Shown here piece after piece: positions 1-9,706 of a DNA stretch of 64,000 nt; position 1 is the first letter of the stretch, and every line of letters starts with the position of its first letter. A program made the position numbers and the translations under genes. The notes under the pieces are model-generated. The model saw nothing but the letters and a program-made list of their open reading frames with translations. It was not told where the DNA came from and ran no database searches. Origin of the DNA: Acidocella aminolytica 101 = DSM 11237 (lineage in GTDB: Bacteria > Pseudomonadota > Alphaproteobacteria > Acetobacterales > Acetobacteraceae); the NCBI RefSeq assembly GCF_900129125.1, contig NZ_FQVJ01000001.1:170993-234992 (forward strand), in the 5' to 3' direction.

Positions 1-748
1 TGCAATAGGTCTCGCCGGGCACGCCTTGCGTGACAACCTTCAAGAGCGCCTCGGCATGATCGTCGACAAACAGCCAGTCACGCGTGTTCTTACCGTCGCC
101 ATAGACGGGGAGTGGCTTTTCCTCGATAGCGTTGATCAGCATCAACGGAATCAGCTTCTCGGGGAATTGCCATTTGCCGTAATTGTTAGTGGTGTTGGAA
201 ACGATCACCGGCAAGTTATAAGTGTGCATCCAGGCGCGGGCCAGATGGTCGGACGCGGCCTTGGAGGAGGAGTACGGGCTACGCGGGTCGTAAGGAGTAT
301 GTTCGTTAAACGGCGGCTCTTCATCCGCCAGCGCACCAAACACTTCGTCTGTCGAAATGTGATGGAACCGGAATTTTTCTTTCTTCTCACCGGAGAGTGT
401 CGCGAAATATTCACGCGCGGCTTCCAGCATCACGAAGGTGCCGGTGATATTTGTGTGAACAAACGCGGCCGGACCGTCTATGGAGCGGTCCACATGGCTT
501 TCAGCGGCCAGATGCATCACCACGTCTGGCTGGTGCGTGGCAAAGGCCACGCGGATGCCCGCCAGATCACAAATATCCTGCTTCAGCAGTGCATGATTCG
601 GGTGGTGCAGCGCATCCTCAAGCGCATCTTCGGAAGCGGCATAGGTCATCTTGTCGATATTGATGATCTGATGCCCTGCCTGCCGGACCGCACGCCTGAC
701 AACGGCGGAACCGATAAAGCCGCAACCGCCGGTCAATAGGATCTTCAT
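1..748 (-). CDS. rfbB: dTDP-glucose 4,6-dehydratase (partial, C-terminus outside window)
   Basis: The reading frame runs leftwards from an ATG at 748 and leaves the window without a stop, so about 249 residues are visible. It is an NAD-dependent short-chain dehydrogenase of the extended type that converts dTDP-glucose to dTDP-4-keto-6-deoxyglucose, the first committed step to dTDP-rhamnose and other deoxysugars. Visible motifs are the Rossmann glycine motif GGCGFIG at residues 7-13, the catalytic STDEVFG segment and the YSSSK active-site motif. It lies 41 bases downstream of the large glycosyltransferase on the same strand, so both probably belong to an O-antigen or exopolysaccharide cluster that continues to the left. 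The family assignment is firm; the final sugar product cannot be told from here. Confidence 0.95.
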   Translation of the reverse strand, partial: MKILLTGGCGFIGSAVVRRAVRQAGHQIINIDKMTYAASEDALEDALHHPNHALLKQDICDLAGIRVAFATHQPDVVMHLAAESHVDRSIDGPAAFVHTNITGTFVMLEAAREYFATLSGEKKEKFRFHHISTDEVFGALADEEPPFNEHTPYDPRSPYSSSKAASDHLARAWMHTYNLPVIVSNTTNNYGKWQFPEKLIPLMLINAIEEKPLPVYGDGKNTRDWLFVDDHAEALLKVVTQGVPGETYC

Positions 749-789
749 GGACACTCCAATCGTTTCGCAAGGATCTGAGGTCAGTACAA

Positions 790-3700
790 TCAGACCTTTT
801 TGCGTCTGGCAACACGTGAAACCACTTTCTTTTTTGCACGTGCGAACTGGTTTGAAAGTTGGGCACGATACGCCGCCTGGGAGGCGATATCCGCCTCATC
901 CAACGCCAACAAATCAGCCGCCACGTCATGCAGCCGTTCCACTTCCGCGAGATGAGACGCTGCGTCCAGCCGCTTTGTGACGCCGCCTTCATGCCGCCTG
1001 TGGGTATTTAGCGGTTCGGCCAGAAAAGCTACCTGGCCCACCTGTGCAGTCAACGCCGCAAGATAAATCCGCCAATCCCCTGCCAGCTTCCAGCTTTCCA
1101 GATCCGGCAGAGCCGCCAAAGCCCGCAATAACGCCTCACGGCGCCAGAGCACGGCACTGACATTCGGGATGAGATTGCGAATTTTCAAGAATTTGTTAGC
1201 AAAATCCTTGGCATCCCAACTGCCGGAGGCGGCTAGGTTGCGTATACCCGATTGGAAATAATAGCCTTGATAGCTGGGCATGACTTCCAACCCTTGCGCA
1301 TCCACCGCGCGGCTGTCGGCAAAGGCGAAGAGCGGCGCGTCCTCGTGCTCCATCGCTTCGACCAGCCGGGCCAGAAAGGTAGGGTGGGCAGCGTCGTCGG
1401 CCTCGCAGAGCCATACATAATCACCCCGCGCGGCCTCGGCGGCCCGGCGCCACTGCGCGAAAACCGAGCCTGAGTTTGAGGCGTTGAGATGCACTTGAAT
1501 ATCCCGCCCGGCGGCTTCGGCATGCTGCCGCGCAACCTGCAGGCTGTCATCCGTTGAGGCGTCGTCAAGCAGGAGGATGTCCTGCACTGGATAACTCTGC
1601 TCGAAAATGCTGGAGAGTCGCTCAGGCAGATAGGCGGCATAATTATAGTTGAGTATAGCGGCAGTGACGCGCTTGAGGCCCGGCACGGCAAGGCGCAGGA
1701 GTTCATCCACATAATGCTGGAAATCAAAACGCTGTTCAGCCGCTTGCATCAGGCGGGGGCGTTGTCTCTTCAGGGCCTTGTGGTCCAGCAGCGCTTCCAG
1801 ACCGGCCTGATAATCATCCAAATCAGCCCGCCGGGCCACATAGCCTCCCTGGTCGGCACGCAGCAATTCGGGTATTCCGCCGCTTTCGTCAAAGGCGACG
1901 CACGGTACGCCGCAAGCGAGGGCCTCTATGACCACGGTTGGCAGAGGGTCCTCGCGTGAGGTTAGTGCCAATATGTCCGCGGCGGAGAAATAAGCCGAGA
2001 TCTCCTGGGTAAAGGGGATATGGCTGAAAGCCCCGCTCTTTTGCAGCTTGTCCATTTCCGGTTCGAGATAGGTTTTTAGTTTGAAGTCGATGTTCCCGAC
2101 CCAGAGGAAATGCACTTTTTGCTGCGTGGCCGAAACCCGGCGGGCGAGTTGCAAAAACAGATCAAATCCCTTGCGGATATCCCCAAATCCAGCGCCCAGA
2201 ATAAGGAAATGCTGCTCTGAAAGCCCCAGGTCCGCGCGGATACGAGTCCTGGCCAGTGGGTCGAAGCTGATGCACTGGTAATTGCCTTGGGGCAGGATAA
2301 CCTCGTTGTGACCATCCAGCCCTATTGTGGTCCGGAACGTATCCGCTGCGAAACCAGAGGAGAAGATCACCTTCCGTGCCGCTTGGCTGCCAAGCTGGGC
2401 TTGTACCTCGAGGTTATATTCCTTCAATAGCTGCGGTAGCTCATGCACCAGTAGCACGCTTTGGATATTATGCGCTTCAGCCATGGGCGTCACCCGCGCC
2501 GAGGCGGAGGAGTTAATGATGGCGTGGCGGACGCCCATGCGCCGATACTGGTCCAGGTGGCTTTTTATGATCGTCTCATCATGGCTGACCGTGACTTCGG
2601 CGGTATCGTAATACTGCCCCAGCAATGGGCCAACGCCGAGTAGCAGCAGGTGTACTCTCATCCCCCATTGGCGCCGTAACTGCCTAGCAATGTGCAACAA
2701 CAGAAGCTGTGCACCGTGGGGTTGCGCGTCGTGGCCCACCAGCAGGATACCTGCCGCCAAGCTTCCGGTCTCGCCTGCGCAAATGGCACGTGCGGTAGCG
2801 TTGAGAAAAGCGGCCCCCGCATGAATGTCGGGTTCCAGAAACGCACCCTCGGCCCATTCATTCCAGGCATTCACGCAAATAATCTGCTGGCCGTAGAATG
2901 GGTGATCCGCCGCGTAGCGGACGAGTTTTTCCAGCCATTCCTGGTATTTGGCAGGGGTGACGTTGTGCAAGGCTAGCCCCTTGCCTTCGCGGCGCGGGTC
3001 ATTGTCCCAGCCGGGGACGATTGCTTTGATCAGTGGATAATCAGGCACCGGCATGGTGAGTGAGGTTTCGGCCAGGGCCGCATAATCATGCACGGTGGCG
3101 CTGAAATCCGGGTCCAGAAGGTCCAGCGTCTCGTTGATTCGCGGAGTGGCTTGGCTCAGCTTGTGGGGTGGAAATTCCACCGCGCCGTCTAGCCCATAAG
3201 GGGTGGGATCGTAATCATCGCCCAGGCTTTGCGCCATGATTAGCAGCGGGCGCTCACCATGTTTTTTTTCAAACAGCTTGCGCCACTTTCGTAGACGCGC
3301 CTGTGTATCGGGGATCAGCCCCACCCGGTAGATCATCAGCAGGGGCCGTCCTTCGATGCGAATGTATCGCTTATCCGCGAACAGCCTGGCGAAGCTGGCG
3401 ATCAGCGCAGCGTCATCCTCCTCCAGATATTCCTGCGCGATTAGCACCTCACGTTCTTGACCATCCCACCGGCGCGTCCAATTCTCGTTCGCCCACATGG
3501 CGCAGAAAGAGAAATCTAGAGATTCGTCGGCCAGAAACTGCTCAAGCGGTTTTTCCAGAAGCCGGTGGCGGTTGAACCAATAATAATAGAACACAAAGCC
3601 AGAGAGCCCGGCGGCTCTGGCCATCTCCACTTGGCGTTTCAGCGTGGACGGATCATCCAGCGAGTAATGGCCCAGATCGCGCGGCACACGCGGCTGCACA

Positions 3701-4533
3701 TGGCCCACGAAACGCGGTATGGCGCGGCCGAGATTCGTCCAGTCCGTAAAGCCCTTGCCCCACCAGGCGTCATTTTCAGCAACGCGGTGGAATTGCGGCA
3801 GGTAATAGGCCAGCAGCATTGCCTTGCGGGCGGCGTGGGGCGGGGCAGGGGTAAAGTTCTCAAAAAACGTTGCGGGACGGGTGGAACGCCGGATGGCGGA
3901 GGGGATCAGGCCTTCCTGTTCCGGCCGCTTTGGGAGAAACAGTCCGTTATCTATATTGGCGAGATAATGCAGCAACGGGTTTTGCCCGTTCAGATTTTTT
4001 TTGTAACGGCCGAGATAAAACCTGACATCGAAGTCCGGTGAGGGATCACGATGTTCTGCAGCTCCAAACGCCAGAAAGTGCTCGAATGGATCCGCGCCGC
4101 CCTCGGCCACGTCCCGATTTTGGTCCAGATACCAGGCGCCATCGAACACCGGAACCGGATTTACTTGTCCTGTGCGGTGGCGGCGCAGAAAATGCTCCAG
4201 GCAGGAGACACTTGGGGGCAAGCTGTAAGTTTCACGATACCAGTTCGTGTGGAAGTAGGGGCAAGGGTCACGTCCCTCGGCCTCTCCGGCGAGAAAGTAA
4301 TGCAGCAAGGGGTTGCCGCCATCCGCGGCCACGTCCGGGTAACGCTCCAGGTACCATTGCGGATGGAAATAAGGGTTGGGCCGTGCGCCCTTCCTCCAGC
4401 CAGTGCGGCAAAAATGCGCGATTCCGTCTTTTCCCTCATCCGCGGCCTGCGGATGTTGGCCGAGATACCACTCTGAAAGAAACAGTCCGCTCCGCCGGAT
4501 TATGTCGATTTCAGCCTGTGATTGTGCGTCCAC
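790..4533 (-). CDS. Multidomain glycosyltransferase: N-terminal repeats, WbsX-like domain, GT4 domain, GT2 domain
   Basis: A 1247-residue protein read from a GTG at 4533. Residues about 15-200 hold five degenerate repeats of roughly 38 residues built on a WYL...PDV...G..PL.HY...G..EGRDP pattern. Residues about 237-580 match the WbsX/GH99-like family (AYYLPQFH near 242, GFTDWTN near 261, NAWNEWAEG near 553). Residues about 600-945 form a GT4 retaining glycosyltransferase (KGFD, then [18 protein letters not shown]). Residues about 955-1200 form a GT2 inverting glycosyltransferase ([10 protein letters not shown] and a CEADDAA stretch). It likely adds several sugars to a lipid- or saccharide-linked acceptor on the cytoplasmic membrane face. 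With rfbB just downstream, a role in O-antigen or capsule assembly is inferred; linkages and donors are unknown. Confidence 0.88.
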   Translation of the reverse strand: MDAQSQAEIDIIRRSGLFLSEWYLGQHPQAADEGKDGIAHFCRTGWRKGARPNPYFHPQWYLERYPDVAADGGNPLLHYFLAGEAEGRDPCPYFHTNWYRETYSLPPSVSCLEHFLRRHRTGQVNPVPVFDGAWYLDQNRDVAEGGADPFEHFLAFGAAEHRDPSPDFDVRFYLGRYKKNLNGQNPLLHYLANIDNGLFLPKRPEQEGLIPSAIRRSTRPATFFENFTPAPPHAARKAMLLAYYLPQFHRVAENDAWWGKGFTDWTNLGRAIPRFVGHVQPRVPRDLGHYSLDDPSTLKRQVEMARAAGLSGFVFYYYWFNRHRLLEKPLEQFLADESLDFSFCAMWANENWTRRWDGQEREVLIAQEYLEEDDAALIASFARLFADKRYIRIEGRPLLMIYRVGLIPDTQARLRKWRKLFEKKHGERPLLIMAQSLGDDYDPTPYGLDGAVEFPPHKLSQATPRINETLDLLDPDFSATVHDYAALAETSLTMPVPDYPLIKAIVPGWDNDPRREGKGLALHNVTPAKYQEWLEKLVRYAADHPFYGQQIICVNAWNEWAEGAFLEPDIHAGAAFLNATARAICAGETGSLAAGILLVGHDAQPHGAQLLLLHIARQLRRQWGMRVHLLLLGVGPLLGQYYDTAEVTVSHDETIIKSHLDQYRRMGVRHAIINSSASARVTPMAEAHNIQSVLLVHELPQLLKEYNLEVQAQLGSQAARKVIFSSGFAADTFRTTIGLDGHNEVILPQGNYQCISFDPLARTRIRADLGLSEQHFLILGAGFGDIRKGFDLFLQLARRVSATQQKVHFLWVGNIDFKLKTYLEPEMDKLQKSGAFSHIPFTQEISAYFSAADILALTSREDPLPTVVIEALACGVPCVAFDESGGIPELLRADQGGYVARRADLDDYQAGLEALLDHKALKRQRPRLMQAAEQRFDFQHYVDELLRLAVPGLKRVTAAILNYNYAAYLPERLSSIFEQSYPVQDILLLDDASTDDSLQVARQHAEAAGRDIQVHLNASNSGSVFAQWRRAAEAARGDYVWLCEADDAAHPTFLARLVEAMEHEDAPLFAFADSRAVDAQGLEVMPSYQGYYFQSGIRNLAASGSWDAKDFANKFLKIRNLIPNVSAVLWRREALLRALAALPDLESWKLAGDWRIYLAALTAQVGQVAFLAEPLNTHRRHEGGVTKRLDAASHLAEVERLHDVAADLLALDEADIASQAAYRAQLSNQFARAKKKVVSRVARRKKV

Positions 4534-4600
4534 GCTTTGCCCTTTCTTTGCGCGGCATCATGCCTGGGGCGATTTTTCGTGTCGATGGGGGAGGAGCCAT

Positions 4601-4629
4601 AAAAAAGGCGCCAATATCGGCGCCTTTTT
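4601..4629 (-). terminator. Rho-independent terminator of typA
   Basis: An inverted repeat with GGCGCC arms flanked by an A-run and a T-run lies 12 bases after the typA stop. On the minus strand it reads AAAAAGGCGCC, a six-base loop, then GGCGCC and six T. The symmetry means it could also stop plus-strand transcripts. Confidence 0.85.
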
Positions 4630-4641
4630 CGATAAGATGGC

Positions 4642-6477
4642 TTAGGCCGCGTCGTCCGCGCGGCGCTCGGCCTTCTTGCGGTCATGCGGGTTCAGGTAAC
4701 GCTTGCGGATCCGCACGGCGGAGGGAGTGACTTCCACCAGTTCGTCGTCCTGGATGTAGGCAATGGCCTGCTCCAGGCTCATCCGCCGGGGTGGCACCAG
4801 CAGCAACGCCTCGTCCTTGCCAGCGGCGCGAATGTTGGTGAGCTTCTTCTCCTTGACCGGGTTCACGTCCAGGTCGTTCTCACGGCTATGCTCGCCGAGG
4901 ATCATACCGACATAAACCTTGTCGCCTGGGTTCACGAACAGCACGCCCCGATCCTGCAGGGAGAACAGGGAGTACTGCACGGCCTCGCCGTCCTCGGAGG
5001 AGATCAGCGCACCATTGCGGCGGCCCTCGATCTTGCCTTTCCAGGGGCCGTAGCCAGCAAACAGGCGGTTCATCACGCCGGTGCCGCGCGTGTCGGTCAG
5101 GAACTCCCCATGATAGCCGATGAGGCCGCGGGATGGGATCTTGAAGGTTAGGCGCTGCTTGTCACCGCCGGAGGGGCGCAGGTCAGTCAGTTCGCCCTTG
5201 CGGCGGCTCATCTTCTCGACGACGGCGCCGGAATAGGGCTCATCCACGTCGATCAGCACCTCTTCGTAAGGCTCTTCCTTCTCGCCGGTCTCCGCGTTGG
5301 TGCGGGTGAGCACGCGGGGACGACCGATAGTCAGCTCGAAGCCTTCACGGCGCATGGTTTCGATCAGCACGCCGAGCTGGAGTTCGCCACGGCCGGACAC
5401 CTCGAACGCGTCGGTCTCTGTGGAGACTGCAACCTGAATGGCGACGTTGCCTTCCGTTTCTTGGAACAGGCGGTCGCGGATCTGACGGGAGGTGACCTTC
5501 TTGCCCTCGCGGCCGCCCAGCGGGCCGTCATTGATGCGGAATGTCATTGAGAGTGTTGGCGGGTCGATCGGTGTGGCGGGCAGCGGCGTGGCCACTTCAG
5601 GCGCGCAGATTGTGTATGGAATGGTGGTGTCGGAAAGACCTGCGACGGCGACGATGTCACCAGCACTTACCTCGTCTACCGGCACGCGCTCCAGCCCACG
5701 GAAGGAGAGCAGCTTGGTCAGGCGGCCGGTTTCCACCACCTTGCCGTCCAAGTCTAGCACCTTCACCGGCATATTGACGGTTGCCTTGCCCTGCTCGACG
5801 CGACCGGTCAGCACGCGGCCAAGGAAGGTGTCGGATTCCAGAATAGTCGCGACCATGGCGAAGGGCGCTTCGGTGTCCAGCGCTGGGGCGGGAACATGGT
5901 TCAGGATCAACTCGAAAAGTGGGGTCAGGCTTTCACGCGGATCGTTCAGGTCCTTCACTGCCCAGCCCTGGCGGCCGGAGGCGAATAGCATCGGGAAGTC
6001 CAGCTGTTCCTCATTTGCATCTAGAGAGGCGAACAGGTCGAACATCTCATTATGCACATCGTCCGGGCGGGCATCGCCACGGTCGATCTTGTTGACCACC
6101 ACGATCGGCTTCAGGCCGCGCTTCAGGGCCTTGCCCAGCACGAACTTGGTTTGCGGCAGCACGCCCTCGGCGGCGTCCACCAGAATCACGGCGCCGTCCA
6201 CCATGCTCAGAATACGTTCAACCTCGCCGCCGAAATCGGCGTGGCCTGGTGTATCGATGATGTTGATGCGCACATCGTTCCACACCACGGAGGCGACTTT
6301 GGCCAGAATGGTGATGCCGCGCTCTTTTTCTAGGTCGTTGCGGTCGAGCGCGCGCTCGGCCACGGCCTGGTGGGCGGCAAAGGCACCGGACTGCTTCAGG
6401 AGTTGGTCGGTGAGGGTGGTTTTGCCATGGTCAACGTGAGCGATGATGGCAATATTGCGGATTTTCGGCGCAGACAT
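4642..6477 (-). CDS. typA: Translational GTPase TypA/BipA
   Basis: A 611-residue ribosome-binding GTPase of the EF-G/LepA family, involved in 50S assembly and in stress and cold adaptation in other bacteria. The G domain is complete: AHVDHGKTTL near residue 13 (P-loop), ERGITI (G2), DTPGHADFGGEVER (G3) and VNKIDR (G4), followed by domain II, domain III and the TypA-specific C-terminus. Length equals the usual 600-615 residues. It starts at an ATG at 6477, is monocistronic by spacing, and ends just before a strong hairpin terminator. Confidence 0.97.
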   Translation of the reverse strand: MSAPKIRNIAIIAHVDHGKTTLTDQLLKQSGAFAAHQAVAERALDRNDLEKERGITILAKVASVVWNDVRINIIDTPGHADFGGEVERILSMVDGAVILVDAAEGVLPQTKFVLGKALKRGLKPIVVVNKIDRGDARPDDVHNEMFDLFASLDANEEQLDFPMLFASGRQGWAVKDLNDPRESLTPLFELILNHVPAPALDTEAPFAMVATILESDTFLGRVLTGRVEQGKATVNMPVKVLDLDGKVVETGRLTKLLSFRGLERVPVDEVSAGDIVAVAGLSDTTIPYTICAPEVATPLPATPIDPPTLSMTFRINDGPLGGREGKKVTSRQIRDRLFQETEGNVAIQVAVSTETDAFEVSGRGELQLGVLIETMRREGFELTIGRPRVLTRTNAETGEKEEPYEEVLIDVDEPYSGAVVEKMSRRKGELTDLRPSGGDKQRLTFKIPSRGLIGYHGEFLTDTRGTGVMNRLFAGYGPWKGKIEGRRNGALISSEDGEAVQYSLFSLQDRGVLFVNPGDKVYVGMILGEHSRENDLDVNPVKEKKLTNIRAAGKDEALLLVPPRRMSLEQAIAYIQDDELVEVTPSAVRIRKRYLNPHDRKKAERRADDAA

Positions 6478-6625
6478 CTAAAGACTACCTATCGAAATGA
6501 GCAAACCGGCCGGGCCGGGGCGCTTGGGGCGCGCCGGTCTGGCCGGGATGCTCGTTGCTGAATATGTGCCCCCGCATAGCGATATTGCGGCGCAAAAGCG
6601 AGGGTAAAATCGCTGTTTGTACGGC

Positions 6626-6650
6626 ATGGGCGCCTTGCGGCGCCCATTTT
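6626..6650. terminator. GC-rich hairpin, possible weak terminator
   Basis: The arms ATGGGCGCC and GGCGCCCAT are separated by TTGC. The hairpin lies between the ends of typA's upstream region and the secreted hypothetical gene. A four-T tract follows only on the plus strand; on the minus strand, where the neighbouring gene ends six bases before it, no T-tract follows. It may be a transcript-end stabiliser rather than a true terminator. Confidence 0.4.
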
Positions 6651-6652
6651 GG

Positions 6653-7174
6653 CTATTGCGCCGGTGCGGCGAGGGGCTTCATGGCGCCATTCGTGGGAGT
6701 CATGGGGGCATTACCGGGCGGTGGCGGCTGGATGGCCTGCATCGCGGCATCCGTCTGTTGCATGGCGGTTACGGTGTCATGTGACTGGAGAGCCTTGCGC
6801 GCTTGCTCGATCGCGCTCACCGCCGGTGAGTTGTCCACCGGGATGCTAGAGCCCTGGTCAACGGAGCGGGTCAGTAGCAAGGTTTCCGCGTGAGAGAGCG
6901 CGTCATTCGCCCGGCCGTAATCATGATGCGCTAGCGCGGCCTTGGCGATATGCAGATAAACCTGCGGCGGCTCATTCTCCGGCAAGGGGCCGCGCAGCCA
7001 GTTTTTTACATTGGCGGGTGGTGCCATTGCGGAGGGCGCGGGTGGCGCCATGGTGGAAGGCGGGGTGGCCGGCGTACTGCTTGCGCCGGGCGGCTGCATG
7101 GGGGAGGTGGTTTGCGCACAGGCAGCGCCGGCACTCAGAAGCAGGGCGGCGGAAGCCATCCAGATGAAACGCAT
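6653..7174 (-). CDS. Secreted hypothetical protein with Pro/Ala-rich N-terminus
   Basis: I chose the ATG at 7174 because AAGGAG sits seven bases upstream and the protein then begins with a clean signal peptide (MRFIWMASAALLLSAGAACA). The frame is open further upstream, but that extension has no ribosome binding site. The mature protein has a Pro/Ala/Met-rich linker to about residue 60. A helical core about 90 residues long follows, with HIAKAALAHHDYGRANDALSHAE, the segment TRSVDQGSSIPVDNSPAV, and a further helix. It ends in another Pro-rich tail. The core resembles a tetratricopeptide-like helical bundle, but no named family or function is recognised. It is 173 residues long and presumably periplasmic. 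The N-terminal 20 residues quoted support export; the role is unknown. Confidence 0.7.
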   Translation of the reverse strand: MRFIWMASAALLLSAGAACAQTTSPMQPPGASSTPATPPSTMAPPAPSAMAPPANVKNWLRGPLPENEPPQVYLHIAKAALAHHDYGRANDALSHAETLLLTRSVDQGSSIPVDNSPAVSAIEQARKALQSHDTVTAMQQTDAAMQAIQPPPPGNAPMTPTNGAMKPLAAPAQ

Positions 7175-7333
7175 GAGGCTTTCTCCTTGGCTGATGGTTG
7201 TCGTCCGGTTTGCCCCTTCAAGCTGGGGGGAGCTGCGCGGATGCCAAGGCGGCAAGGCTGGAGAGGATATTAAAGCCTCGTCATCGGGCGCCAGTTTGGC
7301 TAGAACAAGGCTTGCTTCACTAAGTTCAAATCA

Positions 7334-8053
7334 TTGGCCGGTATCAGCAAAGACGTGACCTTCCGCCTTGCCTTGGGTTTTTTATGCCTGTGCGCCATGC
7401 CGGCTCTGGCCGATATGGCAGATGGCGCCGCCTGTGTTTCAGCGGGCCGCACGGCGGAGCAGGTGGATGCGTTACCAACCAATCTATTGTTGTCAATCGG
7501 CATGGTGGAGAGCGGCCGGATCGAACCCCAGACTGGCCATGTGGTGCCCTGGCCCTGGACGGTGAATGTGGACGGCCATGGCAGCTACTTCGCCAGCCAG
7601 CAGGACGCGGAGGCATTTGTACGACTGGCGAGGGCCTCCGGTGCGCGGGATATTGATGTAGGCTGTTTCCAAATCAGCCTGGAGCATCACCCCGGTGCGT
7701 TTGCCTCGCTGGCCGATGCGTTCAATCCCTCCAGGAACGCCGCTTACGCTGCCAGCTATCTCACGCGGCTGAAGTTTCAATCTGGCTCCTGGAAGGCCGC
7801 CATCGCGGATTATCACTCTGTCTTGCCGGATCTCGGGCTGCCTTATCAGCATCGGGTGCTGGCGGCTTGGAAGCGCCTTGGCGACATGCCGCCAGATTTG
7901 GACGCGGATATCGCCTCGGCGGCTTTTTCAGGCCCCGACCCGGTGGCGGTGATCCAGTCTCCCGAGGCGAAAAAGGTGCATGTTTATTCAATGAACGCAC
8001 CGGACAACGCGACCTGGCGCCCAGGCTTGCCGCGTGTAATCGGTAATCCGTGA
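7334..8053 (+). CDS. Transglycosylase SLT-domain-like secreted protein
   Basis: The frame opens at TTG 7334. A GTG at 7355 would give a tidier signal peptide (TFRLALGFLCLCAMPALA), so the exact start is unsure. The mature part carries lysozyme-like features of lytic transglycosylase family proteins: LLSIGMVESG with the likely catalytic Glu, DVGCFQISLEHH, DAFNPSRNAAYAASYL and AIADYHS. This is the pattern seen in Acetobacteraceae periplasmic SLT proteins that cleave peptidoglycan beta-1,4 bonds or support envelope machines. It is about 232-239 residues, stands alone, and faces away from the secreted hypothetical gene, so the 160-base gap between them should hold two divergent promoters. No partner secretion or pilus genes adjoin it. 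Confidence 0.78.
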   Translation: MAGISKDVTFRLALGFLCLCAMPALADMADGAACVSAGRTAEQVDALPTNLLLSIGMVESGRIEPQTGHVVPWPWTVNVDGHGSYFASQQDAEAFVRLARASGARDIDVGCFQISLEHHPGAFASLADAFNPSRNAAYAASYLTRLKFQSGSWKAAIADYHSVLPDLGLPYQHRVLAAWKRLGDMPPDLDADIASAAFSGPDPVAVIQSPEAKKVHVYSMNAPDNATWRPGLPRVIGNP

Positions 8054-8115
8054 TGCAGCACTGCTCGCTTGGGAGATTGAACTGAAACCGATCCGGCTCT
8101 AGAGCAAGCTTCACC

Positions 8116-9702
8116 ATGAGCGATAATACAAGCACCTCCCAGCCGAGCTGGCCCTTCCGTGAAGCCGAACGTATTGCCGAGCGGCTGAAACAGAAAGGTA
8201 AAACCGAGGCGCTGTTTGAGACGGGCTACGGCCCCTCAGGCCTGCCGCATATCGGAACGTTTGGCGAGGTGGCGCGTACCAGCTGGGTGCGCAAGGCGTT
8301 CACGGACCTCACGGGCCTGAAGTCTCGCCTGCTGGCCTTTTCCGACGACATGGACGGGCTGCGCAAGGTGCCGGACAATGTGCCGAACAAGGAGATGCTG
8401 CGCCAGCATCTTGGCAAGCCGCTAACGCGTATCCCCGACCCGTTCGGCAAGTTCGACAGTTTCGGTGCCCACAACAATAACATGCTGCAGGACTTCCTGC
8501 GCGCCTTCGGGTTTGAGTTCGAGTTTGCCTCCGCCAGTGACTATTATGAGTCCGGGCGGTTTGATGATGCGCTGCTGCATGTGCTGCGGCACCATGAGGA
8601 GATTGTAGAGATCATCCTGCCCACGCTGGGCAAGGAGCGTCAGGCGACCTATTCGCCAATTCTTCCCATCCATCCGCGCACCGGCATCGTGATGCAGGTG
8701 CCCATCGACAAGGTAGATGCCGACCATGGCACCGTGTTCTGGATGGACCCGGAGAGCGGGATCAAACTCGAGACCTCAGTGCTGGGCGGCAATGCCAAAC
8801 TCCAATGGAAGGCGGATTGGGCGATGCGCTGGTACGCGCTGGATGTGGATTATGAGATGTCCGGCAAGGACCTCATCGATTCCGTGAAGCTCTCCTCCTC
8901 CATCTGCCGCGCCTTGGGCAAGGAGCCGCCGGTCACCCTGACCTACGAACTGTTTCTGGACGAAAAGGGGCAGAAAATCTCCAAGTCCAAGGGCAATGGT
9001 CTCTCCATTGAGCAATGGCTGACCTACGCGCCAAAGGAATCTCTGGCGCAGTTCATGTACCATGCGCCGCAACGCGCCAAGCGGCTGTTTTTTGATGTGA
9101 TCCCCCGTTCCACGGATGATTATATCAATAATGTCGCTTCACTTCCGACGGCGGCGGACAAGAAGGTGAACCCGGCTTGGCATATTCATGGTGGGGAGCT
9201 GCCGGAACATGCAGGATCGCCGATTAGCTTCACCATGCTGCTGAACCTCGCCTCGGTGAGCAATGCGGATAATGCCGAAATGCTATGGGGCTTCATCCGC
9301 GCTTATATGCCCGAGGCCGATGCCGAGAACTATCCGTTCTTGGCCGAACTGGTGCATTATGCCGTGGCCTATAACCGCGACTTCGTAGCGCCGAAGCGCC
9401 ATTACCGCGCCCCGACGGACGTGGAGCGCGCGGCGCTGGAGGATCTGGCGAACGGCCTGCGCGTGGGTGAGCAAGCGGCATATCCGGGCGAGACAGAGGC
9501 GGAACGGCTGCAAAACCTTGTCTATGCCATTGGTAAACGCCATCCCTTCAGTCCGCTGAAGGCGTGGTTCGATTGCCTCTATCAAGTGCTGCTTGGCACG
9601 CAGGAAGGGCCGCGCTTTGGCGGGTTTATCGCACTTTACGGTGTGAAGCGGACCATCGCTTTGATCGAGACCAGCCTGGCGCGCCAGGAGGCGGCGGCCT
9701 GA
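8116..9702 (+). CDS. lysK: Lysyl-tRNA synthetase, class I
   Basis: A 528-residue class I lysine-tRNA ligase, the archaeal-type enzyme also used by many alphaproteobacteria and spirochaetes instead of class II LysS. It charges tRNA-Lys with lysine in the cytoplasm. The class I signatures are both visible: SGLPHIGTFGE (HIGH motif, residues about 41-51) and KISKSKGNG (KMSKS motif, near residue 289). The C-terminal helical cage ends near QEAAA. Length is typical. Start at ATG 8116. The next gene, an MprF-like membrane protein, begins only four bases after its stop, which suggests co-transcription. Confidence 0.96.
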   Translation: MSDNTSTSQPSWPFREAERIAERLKQKGKTEALFETGYGPSGLPHIGTFGEVARTSWVRKAFTDLTGLKSRLLAFSDDMDGLRKVPDNVPNKEMLRQHLGKPLTRIPDPFGKFDSFGAHNNNMLQDFLRAFGFEFEFASASDYYESGRFDDALLHVLRHHEEIVEIILPTLGKERQATYSPILPIHPRTGIVMQVPIDKVDADHGTVFWMDPESGIKLETSVLGGNAKLQWKADWAMRWYALDVDYEMSGKDLIDSVKLSSSICRALGKEPPVTLTYELFLDEKGQKISKSKGNGLSIEQWLTYAPKESLAQFMYHAPQRAKRLFFDVIPRSTDDYINNVASLPTAADKKVNPAWHIHGGELPEHAGSPISFTMLLNLASVSNADNAEMLWGFIRAYMPEADAENYPFLAELVHYAVAYNRDFVAPKRHYRAPTDVERAALEDLANGLRVGEQAAYPGETEAERLQNLVYAIGKRHPFSPLKAWFDCLYQVLLGTQEGPRFGGFIALYGVKRTIALIETSLARQEAAA

Positions 9703-9706
9703 TCCA

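Noticed and set aside
26..739. 237-residue plus-strand open frame
   Set aside because: It lies entirely antisense to rfbB, whose family motifs are clear, and shows no recognisable protein features.
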